NCBI GenBank assembly: GCA_000310025.1
Contig: FN649736.1
Location: 4,972,314-5,036,313 of the forward strand
Direction of reading: 5' to 3'
Length of the DNA: 64,000 nt
Source of the DNA: Ectocarpus siliculosus
Taxonomy: Eukaryota; Sar; Phaeophyceae; Ectocarpales; Ectocarpaceae
Position numbers and translations under genes: made by a program. Position 1 is the first letter of the stretch. Every line of letters starts with the position of its first letter. The notes beneath the pieces are model-generated. The model was not told the origin of the DNA, did no database searches, and saw only the letters and a program-made list of their open reading frames with translations. This document shows positions 1 through 10,400 of this stretch, piece by piece.

Positions 1-38
1 GAGGCGGTCTGATGTGGATATTTTTCCCTGTCCCTCAG

Positions 39-3000
39 GCTACGACGGCGGCGATTGCTGCGAGTGCACCTGTGTCGACGCCTCGTATCTCTGTGGCTAC
101 GTAGGCTTCGCCTGTATAGACCCGGCCGCGTCGTGTGTGGACGACGACTACATCACCGCAGAAATTGCGGAGAGCTGTTACGATGGTGGCGGCTACGTTT
201 CCGATGTTGGCAATGGCTACTGCAACGAATCAAACAACATCGAAGAATGCGGTGAGTCCAAGCACGATTCTGGATTGGGATAGATTGCTGTACAGAGGAG
301 CGGGGAAACCTTAATGATTACCTAAAAACATTACCTAGAAGAAATATGCCCGGGGGCGCCGGGGCACAACTAAATGTACCACTCTGCTACATAGTGGAAC
401 TTACACCGATAGGATAGAATAATGCAGTACTCATGCTTGCTTGCAATTTTGGCAGTTTGCGATATCCCACGTGGCACGTGGAGCCAGTGGACCACATGGA
501 TGCATGAGGAAAATAGCTGCTATAGCTGCTTTAACTTGGACTAACGAAGCATTTTGGAAGTCACAATCTCCAAAAGAGGTATGGTTAGTGCCAATTGATG
601 CAAGTACTTTGTGATTTGCGTTGGATCGCCTTGGACAATGGGTATCAAATAGCGAGGGGGCCAGAGGTGCATTTTGGTGGCATGCTTGCCGCCAACAAGA
701 CCTTTCTTTACAAAGTTCATTTTTCTCGTATAAGATGATATGCTCTGCTCTCTCTCTGGACGTAACGCGTGCTTGCTTGCTTTCTCTTGTTGCTCATACT
801 ACAAAAGACAGGGTATGCCATCATTTAGTGTAGTATGTGATAGAGAAAAAGCGAAGGCCACCCGCAATCCGAGGCCCGGGGGTACATCAGAGGTGTTGTC
901 CTGACTATCCTCCCATGATTATCCTCCCATGCATGTTGAGCACTTGTTTCTCTTCTTTGCTGGTACTTTGTATGCCGTTTCGCAGATTACGATGGCGGCG
1001 ACTGCTGCGAGTGCACGTGTGGGGATGAGTCTGGCGACCTTGACGACTTTTCCTGCACGGACTTCGCCTGCATTGACCCGAACGCACCGTGTGTTGACGA
1101 CATCACCGACGGCATGTTCGAGGGCTGCTTCAACTTCGGCGATGGATTCTGCGACGACTACAACAACAATGAACAGTGCGGTGCGCCAGAAAATGACTAC
1201 CCACTTTCAAAATTTCTATCCCTGAAGTCGATTGAACGCGGGAAGGAAAAGGCGAGGGGTAGTTCTCGGCGCTACAAGTCCGAGGCATCGGGTTGTACTT
1301 CATGGGACCTTTAACCCTGTAGATGTAGGGCAGTGTACCCTATAAATCCCGAATGACAGGCCAAATTTGTTCTGACGCCTTACATTTGTCAGGTTACTGC
1401 GTTAGGAACACAAGCAGTACAATCACCGCGCATTTGATTCGTATCGCTCAACCTTGACCTCGATCATTTCCTCAACTGATGCGTTCTAACTCTAGTCCAG
1501 CACGCGCGTATACTTCTCGCCCGTTCAACGGACACAAAGTGCGTGGCTACAGACAGACGTGATACCCGAAGATTGACTGCCCTTCGTTTCTGATGGTTGT
1601 TCCTTACCTGCTCCTCAGGCTATGACGGTGGGGACTGCTGCGAGTGTACCTGTGTGGTTAGCACTTTGTGGTCCACTGAGTCCAGCTGCACCGAGTTCGC
1701 CTGCATTGACCCAAGGGCTCCATGCGCTGACGACGACGACATTACGGCTGATGCCGTGGAAAGCTGCATCATAGACTATCTTGGCGACGGAATTTGCGAT
1801 ACTTCCAACAACATCGAGACATGCGGTGCGTTTTGCTAAAATGTTGATTCTCACGTGGCGCTTATGTCTACTCTTCCCTCTTCCTTGTGTGGCTTGGGGT
1901 ACCGCCGCCTCTGGTCATGGACGATATTTGGCAGTAGTCCAATTGGCGATCCTGCTGTCGATGCAACCCGTCCAAGGGCATGCCATCATCCCGAACGTCG
2001 AACCCTTGTCAACAATTCGGTCCTACGGGGGTGATACGGCATAAGAAGCATTCGTTTTGTCTGTGCAGAAAGCTGTACGTTGACTTCGGCCCGTGCTTCG
2101 CCGTCCGTTCTATCATTTCACAGTATTTAGGGTTTCAGGGTAAGTCGGGCCAAGGGCTTTATTGAACCCCTCGATTTTGTTTGACTGCTGCCCCTTCTCT
2201 CTTTTTTCTGGTTGTCGATGTTCCCAACTCCTCAGGTTATGATAGCGGCGACTGTTGCGAGTGCACGTGTGGATATGACTCTACAGATGTGCTTGATGGA
2301 AGCTGCTCGGATTTCGCGTGCGTTGACCCAATGGCGTCATGTTTCGACGAAAGCATCACGGTCGACATGTTCGAGAACTGCGACGCGGAATTACTTGGCG
2401 ACGGCTACTGCCAGGAGTCCAACAACAACGAGATATGCGGTGCGTCGCCGTTGGTTGCTTGCAATGTCACATGCACGTCTACGTTTCCCCGGCCACATTT
2501 GGGTTCAGCGTTGGCGCCAGAAAATGTTTTCCTGCGGTTTGAAAAACGAGACATCTGTCGAGACGATGCGTCGGGGAATCCCTAAATATCCTAGACATGG
2601 ATCATTCTTGTTGTGACCCAGCAGACCAACCCAGCACCCCCACTGCCCATCAAGATGCTGCATGCAGCGGTCACGCTCCTCGCCCACATGTTTCGTCGCT
2701 ACACAGCGCAGGGCGGTATGGTCGCACTAACCCTTGCAGAAAGAACGGGTCCAGGAACGCGTGCAGGGTCAGGTAGAAGACCTAAGCATAATTCTGTCGC
2801 TTTCCCCTTTCTTTTGATGCTTCATTTATCCTATGATGGGGGTGACGTCTGACACTGGCTCTCATCCCGTCATCATTGAAAGCAGCAGAAAGCTTCCTTT
2901 CTTTCAACGCTGACCGCGAACCCTGCCAATGAGTCCGAGTACGCAGGAATATTACGGTGGAACGCCGAACGTTTCTTCCCTCTTTCATGTATGTATCCGG

Positions 3001-3987
3001 CTGTCTGTATTTCGCCGTCCGTCAGACTACGACTTCGGCGACTGCTGCGAGTCCACCTGTGGGGTTGACTTTTCCGAGTCGCTTGACGAGTTTGCTTGCT
3101 CAAGTTTCGCGTGTATCGACCCCCGGTTCGTGACACAATCACCAACCCCGGCACCCCTCTCCTCGGAGTGCCCAGGAGGCCCCTCGTGCGAAGAAGGTAT
3201 GCTAGAAAGTGCGACCAATCAAGGTTTAATTGTGGCAGGGATTGTCACCGCCTTGAACCTATTCTACCTTACCTGTTGCCGAAAGGATGCAGGGGCCGAT
3301 GAGGTCCATTGCTACCTGCTCTTGATGGCTTACGTGTTTGCCGTGGCCGAGGGCATGTGTGTGAGTTTGGTGGTGCCCAACTCGAAAGAGAATCTCAAGA
3401 TTGGAGCGGTTTTTTTGTTTGGTGCTGTCAGTGCTCTGTCTGCCTTCCTCTTGCGCAAAGCCGGCCGTCACGTCACAGCCGCGATCGTGAACGCAGGTTT
3501 GGAAGGGTTGTTTGCCACCGTCGTGTTGTTGTATTTCGTGCAACTGTCCACGCGAAACATTTTCCTGTTCGGGGCTATAGCTGGAAACGAGGCCCTGGTT
3601 GGTTTCGCTATCGCTGCGCGTGTGGATAGTAGACCCAACAGCGACGAAAGCTCTTTCGAAACTTACTTCGAATTTGGTTTGCTTGTTGGGGAGGCAGTGG
3701 GCGACGTGATTTTCCCGTTGGTTGCAACACTGATTCAGTCTTTGTTTCACCGAGATAGTGCGTGGAGGTCGGACTTCGTTTTCACGTGGTGGTCGATTAC
3801 CGGGTTCGCCCTCACCTCGGCGATTTGCATGTGTCTCGTACCCCCCGTGAGTAGAGTTGCCTTCGGCGCAAAACTGGCGTGCCTGACCCAGTTCTTTTTC
3901 AGTTCATCTACGGGTGTCATGGCCTTTGTGATTCTTACCTTGACCGAGGTAAACATCGCAGATCCTCCGACGTTTGACATCGTCTAG
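39..3987 (+). CDS. LNR-repeat polytopic membrane protein, left copy (5'-partial, premature stop)
   Basis: Exons 39-251, 986-1180, 1619-1825, 2236-2439 and 3026-3987 are all phase 1 and join as G|GC or G|AT after a conserved Cys-Gly. Each acceptor is followed by the LNR core YDGGDCCECTC or a variant (YDSGDCCECTC, YDFGDCCESTC). Each internal exon ends with the first half of the next LNR (for example GDGFCDDYNNNEQCG), so every LNR is split by an intron at the same place. Linkers repeat a second motif, FACIDPxAxC. The last exon adds a Pro/Thr-rich stalk and about eight hydrophobic segments. The first exon (signal peptide) lies before the window; its equivalent in the other copy is 33823-33991. 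A TAG at 3985-3987 replaces the TGG (Trp) of the other copy; the homologous frame continues to a TGA at 4111-4113. This removes 42 residues, including the last membrane segment, so this copy is truncated or decaying. LNR modules are extracellular in Notch and other proteins; the ligand or role here is unknown. Confidence 0.85.
2824..2851 (+). pseudogene. Remnant of an LNR-like exon in the last intron
   Basis: The intron between the fourth LNR exon and the membrane exon contains a short in-frame match to the LNR core, reading LSYDGGDV followed by a stop, with no usable acceptor. The right copy has the same relic at about 37926-37953 (LSYDGGGV, stop). It looks like a former LNR exon that lost its splice site before the duplication. 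The match is short, so chance is possible. Confidence 0.35.
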
Positions 3988-4171
3988 AGTAGCGTGGTAG
4001 GGACGGTTGGTGTGCTAGGTGGGTGCAGTAGCTGGCTAGCCTTCAAAGATATTCAAGATATTCCTGACGGTCACAGCATCCAGGCTAGTGCGCCGGAATT
4101 ACCCACCCAATGAGCGAGATCATTGATGTCTATCCACCCGCGGGATGGGGAGAGAGCGCAAGACAATGTAC

Positions 4172-5520
4172 CTCCCGGCGCTTGTTCGTTCTTCTCTAGG
4201 TGTCCTTCTTTGAGAGTATAGGCGTTGCCTCAAACACGTAGTCTACAATGTTTGCAGTTGACACACATCTGCTCAATGCGAGCTCCCACGTTTCCCTGGC
4301 GTTTGTCCTTTTGGAGCTTGTCGCAAGCTCTACGGGTGTTTGTCTGGTTCGGAGTGCTGGTGCGTCGCCCGTGGTATTGGCCACCAGACTCTCCAATGTT
4401 GCACGTTCTTGTTTTCTTTCTTGTCTTGCCTCAACATGCTGGAAGTTAACGGTATAATAGTTGTTTGTGGGCCCTCTCGTGTTTGTAGAGTGCCGCAAGC
4501 TGCGGACCGGGTTTATGTTAGCAGGGTCACGCAGGTTGCAAAGCGTGTCGTTCTGGTTCTCTCTCACGTGAATCGTCGGAATATTTCTAGCATTCATGGG
4601 CGTATTGCCTCGCCCCTCCCTCAGTGTTCTTGTAAAATCATTTGGCCCACTTACGCTATTTCAAGAGGACACTTTCACACAGGCCCTTCAAGAGGACACT
4701 GTTTACACACCCCAATCTGAACCCTTCTCTTGCTTGCGAGAGAACTGAGCTTCAAAGATTAGCGGGAACCTGATCTCCTGGCGGGAGTCTGTATACTTCT
4801 CCAGGGTCTTGGCTTCTGTCCCTTTTGACGCGACTACTGCATTCGCCAGTGACATCGTCCGAAGCTCCTCAAGTTCACGTTCCATCTGAACCCGGTTGTA
4901 CTGCCACCGAATGCAGACATCTCAACACGAGTTCAATGTGAAAGAGAGAGCCATTCTTGACAGACTTATACCGCCTCATATCGCTGCGCCCCCGACAAAG
5001 GAGGCGCTGTCCATGTTGTTTTGTCCATGATACCCCCTTCCTTATCGGTGGGTCGATGGACTGGTCAGAACCTCTTGGGGCAAAGCGCTTGCCGCGGCGC
5101 GCACGCTTCTGCGTGTGCGCCCGGTCGAACCCGGCAAGCGTTTGTTACCGGAGCACTGGGGAATCTCGGCCCCCGTGAGCCCAATCATTGTTGAAATTTC
5201 GCCCCCGGGTGACGGCTTTTCGGCGAATGATCCTTCTTCCTCCAATGGTCATGGCCATGGCCCTCTGGATGTGTCGGCGGACACACCCGTGGACCACGTG
5301 ACGCAGGTACTGCACATTTGCGTCCGCCGCTTTTCGCGCCGTCGCCGCTTCCCCGCCGCCGTTGTTGGCGGAACATGGCCAAGATTGGGTGAGCGATACC
5401 TCTACGGTGCGTGCGCGCGTGCACAGTCGTACCGGTGCAGTGTGTGCGGCGCCTAGGGTGGCCCTTTTGGACTCGGACTCACCGTCGTCCTTTACTAGTG
5501 GTGCTTTTCTTGAAGCCATG
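4172..5520 (-). CDS. Possible antisense gene, uncharacterised (left copy)
   Basis: Three open segments follow one another on the minus strand. The first starts with ATG at 5520 (MASRKAPLV), is Ala/Arg-rich and contains a helix-like stretch around ARKAADANVQYLRHVV. The second (4885-4770) begins MERELEELRTM after a good acceptor. The third (4438-4172) begins after a CAG acceptor, is charged at its start (EARQERKQERATLE) and probably coiled-coil. The third segment keeps its length (267 bases) and frame in both duplication copies, which favours real coding. In this copy it is cut by a TAG near 4201, where the other copy has AAG. Junction phases between segments do not close cleanly, so the exon structure is unresolved. 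No family was recognised. The gene would converge on the LNR gene, with 3' ends almost touching. Confidence 0.35.
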
Positions 5521-5524
5521 GAGG

Positions 5525-6360
5525 GGCATAGTCTACCCCCACCCCCCTGATTTGCCCCGGATTCGACCAAGAGACAGACCTCTCACCACATCACCACAGA
5601 GTTCTCCCTCCATGATGGTCGGATCGTCACCAGAACTTGAAGGCTGTACGCACCACACCTGTAGGCGTCTTTGAACCTAGTGGTGGCTGCTGTGGGGTCT
5701 GTGTGTGCTGAGAAATGTCAATCCATGTGAGCAAAAGCAATAATCCATCCGTATGGAGAATCCGTCGAGGATTCTATACGATAGTTTGGTGAACAGACAT
5801 ACAGAGTATCTCTGTGACCGTTTATTCTTCCCCTATAGTCTGGGATAAGACAGCGGCTTCACCTCCCGCTAGGTTGGTGAAGCCATCCGTCGAGAAAAGG
5901 AAGTGTCGATGAGTGTTCTCCTGTGTCTCTGCCACACTCAATCGACACTCTCTGATCGCGACTGAATTATTGGAAAATAAACGTCACCTAGTAGTGTACT
6001 ACCACTGAGGGTGGGTGGGTGGTACTTTAAACGTACTCTCTCTTTCCTCCTGTTTGCCGTGTCGGCACTTGGTTGCCCAAAGCAGTGGGGATGAGAGGCA
6101 CCCCTGTGATACGTGTGCTTTCGTGTGCGAACGTTCCTGGAAAATGTTTGGAACATTTCCCGGACCGGTTTTCATAATACAAGCCCGTTCTTTTACCTGA
6201 TACAACGTTCAAAAATCACAAGCACACTATGCTGTCTACGGTGTACATTCTGCTTACTATACCCTATAGTTCGAATTTGATGATGCGTCCCCACTTAATT
6301 TAGTGCACCCATTTCTCGAGGATGCCACAAACTAAAGTGCGTCACCTGAGTTGTGCTATG
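5525..6360. other. No gene recognised
   Basis: This is single-copy-looking sequence just past the duplication end. I see no exon with splice consensus or family motif. Open frames here are short and uninformative. Confidence 0.5.
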
Positions 6361-6369
6361 CTGATTTCG

Positions 6370-6835
6370 AGAGATCACAAACACTGGGGCCGAGGAACGT
6401 GACTCCCCTCAATACCAACAATATCACATGCATCTCTGTAGGATGACAAAACCATCCGTACTGTCTCCAAGTGATTCCCAACACACTGGAGTCAAGTGTT
6501 GACTCCCTTCACTGAAATCACATAAGACGCATCTCTGTGCGTTGACACTTCCCTCTGCATACTAACACATGACGCAGTAATCAATCAAGTGAAATTCCCT
6601 TCACACATACACCGGAATCAACCAACTTGAATGCCTTCACTGAAACCAAGTCATGTGCATTTTTTGCAAGGCCCTCCCCGCTTCATACTGCCCATGCCGT
6701 ACCCAACTGGTTTCACACACACTGGAATTACCGAACTTGACTCCCCTTTACCGAAACCAACCAAAACACACGATGCCTGTACGTTGACACGCCTCCCTTG
6801 AGAACACTGTCCATATTGTGCCCAAGTGAAAAAAA
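6370..6835. repeat. Degenerate tandem array, unit about 100-120 bp, about 4 copies
   Basis: Units start near 6381, 6480, 6603 and 6713. Each contains in order a variant of ACACACTGGAATCA, then TTGACTCCCCTTCACTGAAACCA, then GCATCTCTGTACGTTGACAC, then a segment like CATACTGTCCATGCC. The order is kept but copies differ by substitutions and small indels, so this is an old array. It lies 3' of the metallo-beta-lactamase-fold gene. Confidence 0.7.
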
Positions 6836-7426
6836 CACTTGATTGACCCTACCCGTCGCTTTCCAGTAGCACCGTTTGTCTTTTAACAATCGCAGCGTCA
6901 GCGTCGCAAACTTCCTTATCAGCCGAGGTTGAGGTAAACCACCACCGAGTAGCACTGCAGGAGGGGAAAGAGCGAGCGAGCGAACGCGAAGGAAAGCGCC
7001 CGGTATTGTTGGGGGTTGGGTTGTTGGGGAACGCATGGCACCATATGTGTAGCATACACAACAAACGACTCGTCAAAAGAGGCATGCGGCTCAAAATACT
7101 TGCTCCCGGACTCCCGGACATGAAACAAGACACTACAGGAGGGTGTAAACTAGCGGAAGGCGGCGGGGGCTGGAAATTGAGACGTCGGAAGTACAGGATT
7201 TTGTAGTAGGGAACGAACGATACCGCATATTCCACACACACGCGCGCCCGCGTGCAAAATGCCAAATCAGACGTGATACAGCTCAGAGATCGCTTTAGAC
7301 AAACAGGAGGGGCGGGGGGGGTACTCGCGATCATGCATGCCCTAGTCGGCAGACATTTGAGGGGGGAGGGGATACTATAGGCAAGCCTCGGGCATCCACG
7401 GGGTTTCGGGTTAAAGCCGGAGACGT
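6836..7426. other. 3' flank of the minus-strand MBL gene, no gene seen
   Basis: This segment directly follows the stop codon of the minus-strand gene. It probably includes that gene's 3' untranslated region. Overlapping minus-strand open frames here have no recognisable domain and no matching splice phase. Confidence 0.5.
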
Positions 7427-10400
7427 TTAGGATGCATCCCCGAGTTCTCCAGCATTGTACTGTACGCTTCCCTGTGGGCCCACTATTATTCTATATATGT
7501 AGAACCTGCATGAAACCCAAAGTGTCGACGCCGGAGGGAGAGGGGGGGTACTGCTTCTTTTTTTCAGTCTATGGCTGAAATATTTCTTGAAAGCTTGAAA
7601 GCAAGCGGTTGCAGCACCGCCATACGGTGAAAAAAAACGAACGCACCTGAGTGCGGAGTGTGAGGTCAACCCCGGCCACCTCGGCAAGCCAGTCTCGCCC
7701 GCGAGAGGCGGAGTCCAACACGTAAGCCGCGCACATGTCCGTTTGGCGCGCGATCAGCTCGGTGAAGAGAAGCCTGATTGGGGGTAGTGTCGAGTTGGGG
7801 TGGGTTATGTGTGTGAGGGGTGCACTTCACTAGTGCACACTACAGTACACACCACAGTACAGGCCAAATACAACTGCTGTAAGAGCACAACAACAGTATT
7901 CAGGTTTCGCGAGCAGGGAGTGGTTTTCGTTTTGGTTTGCCGGTGTGGTACCGCGCCGACATCAAAGCGCAGGCAGCAGGCATCTAAAAAAAAGCACAAT
8001 GCGGCGGAGCATAGACTGCCAACAGATGGCCGAGGTGGGGTGAAGTGATGGTCATCCGCGGCAGGGCCGAACAGGGGGGAAAGGAGACCACTCACTTCCC
8101 GCGCGGATGACGTGCGATTCTATCAACCCACACGAACATACGCAAATAGGAGTACGCACGTTACGTTAGCTCGATGTGAAGAAAAAATACTCCTACCAGT
8201 GGACCAAACGGAAGTAAGACCGAAGGTCGCCTCTCCCCGAAATCGTACGCGGGCATTCTGTGGGCTGCCGTTGCGTGTCGTGAAAAGACTACGCAACACA
8301 CAGCAAAACGCAACGCAACGCAACGCAGATTTAACACAACACAACAGCAGCGTGAGGATCCTTGTTGTTGTCGGGCTATTTATCTGGTTAGGTAGCGAAC
8401 GGGCTAAATAAACCGCACTGCACTACATTGCTGCTGCTGTCGCCTAATGCAAGAACCAAACCACCCGTGAAAATGTAACCCGCTATTGTACGGGAACGCA
8501 AAAAATGTACACTGCGAGCAATATCTGTACTTACCAGACGTTTCCCGCGTTGGGATTTGTCGGGTCGGATACTGCTGTCCCGGCGCCGACGTCGGCCTGG
8601 GAGACGGCAGCGAACCCAGCCGTGGCTCCTTCCAGGATGTCCGCGAAGAGGTCCCGGTTGAGCTGCACGTCCGCTTTGGTCCCCATTCGAGTAAGGTGCC
8701 CAGCCATGAGCACGTCGAAATCGTAGCCTGTTTATCGGGTTTTATAAAGGGGTGAAGCGGTGGGGGTGGGGGGGTGGAAGGGAGGGGTGCGGGGGTGCGG
8801 GGGTGAGGTGGGCTCTTGTTAATGGTATCAGCGTTGTGCGAACTGCCGTAGAAGCAAGCCAGTGCTTTAGTAGTTTTGGTTTGGGAATTATATTTAGGCT
8901 GAAACCCACATGGCAGGGGCAGCCACACGCATAATTTAACTGGATTGAGAACCTCAAGCTGCCGAAACAGAAGACAGTTATATTCCCGAGTATAATACAT
9001 TCCCTGCCCGTATGCTACGCACCCAGGATAACGTCCATCGCTTCGTAGTAGCTGGCGACGTCTGGGTTCAGGTTCGTCGGGAAGAGAGGAATCCTGCGCA
9101 ATGACAACAACAAGCAACGGCGCATTGCGCGCGAGCGCACACACACAGACAGACAGGCAGGCGGACACGCAAACAGACGGACACGCAGACACGCGAACAC
9201 GTAGACAGGCGGCCAGCAGGTATAAGCTTAACGGGCACAGCAAGCATCGGGATGTTGGAGGAAGCCAACACCGCTAATCCGTCAATCCTGTGTCCGTCCG
9301 ACCTGGACGCACACCACATATCGTGGTTTACAGTAGTACTGCACGCATGAATGTTAACAGCAGTTTCAGCGCCTGCCGTTAATAGTTTTCGACACGGGTA
9401 CCGGCCTCTACGGGTCGTTGTGAGTAGCTACTAAATGAGATTGGAAAGGAAGGTGCGTCGACGATCGATCGGGTGAAGACAGGCGGGGGTGGAGGTGAAG
9501 TGTTAATACGATGGGGTCCTTGATCGAACAAGGATATGTAGCACGGGACTAACACCCCCCCTTTCCCCCCGAGAAGCAGAACTCACCAGCCTGGGAAGAC
9601 GGTGTCGACGACCATGAAGACGCTGGTGTCGATACCTGCAGCAAACAATCAACAATCTAGTTCAATAGGTGGGTACGATGTGTAGCCACGGTGCGGTCAC
9701 TCGCCACATTGCTGCAGCAACGCAAGTAGACCACGCAAGGGCATCACTACGGTGATGGGGGGCCTAAATATGGGCACGATCGTTTTGAACAAACTTCCGA
9801 GATTTTTATGCAGAGCGAAGATTGCACACTTTATAGAAAGCAAACAGTACTACAAGTGCAAATGCGTTTACAGATAACGTGGCCTGAGGATAAACATACC
9901 ACACAGCAGTAGATCGTCTACCTGGCACAGAATCAACGGCAAACATATCGGAACAACCCTTGCCGCTCCCTCTCGCCCTCCACCCTCGCCCCAATCTCCG
10001 CCCTCGTTGACGACGCACCTGCAGCGGCGTTCTCAGGGACGCTCTTGTCGAGGAAAATGAACAAGTCCCCCGGCTGGTGGGCGTGTATCTTCTGCAGCTC
10101 GAACCGCAGGCCCCCCACCGAGAGCTCTCTGTACTCGGCCGCCTCGAGCTTCTCCGGGATGGGGACGCCGCGGTTGTTGCCGAAGACGCTCGTGGGGTCG
10201 CGGTCGTCCTTGCTCTTGAGGTCGTGCCGGATGCGCTTAGATGCGATGATGGTGGGGTTGTTGTGCGCGAAGTGGTCGGAGACGAAGCCCGCCCCACCAA
10301 TGTGGTCCTGGTTGTCGATTGCGGTTTCGGTTTCAGTATCCGTAGGGGCATTATTGTTGTTGTTGTTTTTGTTGTTGTTGTTGGTGGTGGTGGTGGTGGT

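Larger units (their letters stand above)
1..5524. repeat. Segmental duplication, left copy
   Basis: This stretch is collinear and nearly identical to 35301-42630. It carries the LNR membrane-protein gene, its introns and about 1.4 kb of 3' flank. Position 1 corresponds to 35301, so the left boundary lies outside the window. On the right, similarity stops near 5524 (42630 in the other copy), after which the two sequences are unrelated. Differences include many substitutions, small indels in introns, a 30-base shorter stretch in the last exon here, and a 2.0-kb mobile element present only in the right copy. Confidence 0.95.

Noticed and set aside
5262-5290. GGCGGACAC near GTGTC in both duplication copies, resembling the hairpin motif
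   Set aside because: Pairing is GTGTC/GACAC around GGCG, a different register from the GG-NGGACR-CC array, and it is isolated. Treated as coincidence.
8404-9243. 279-codon minus-strand frame over the MBL gene exons 6-7
   Set aside because: It runs through introns and exons of the spliced MBL gene in the wrong frame. The exon model explains the region better.
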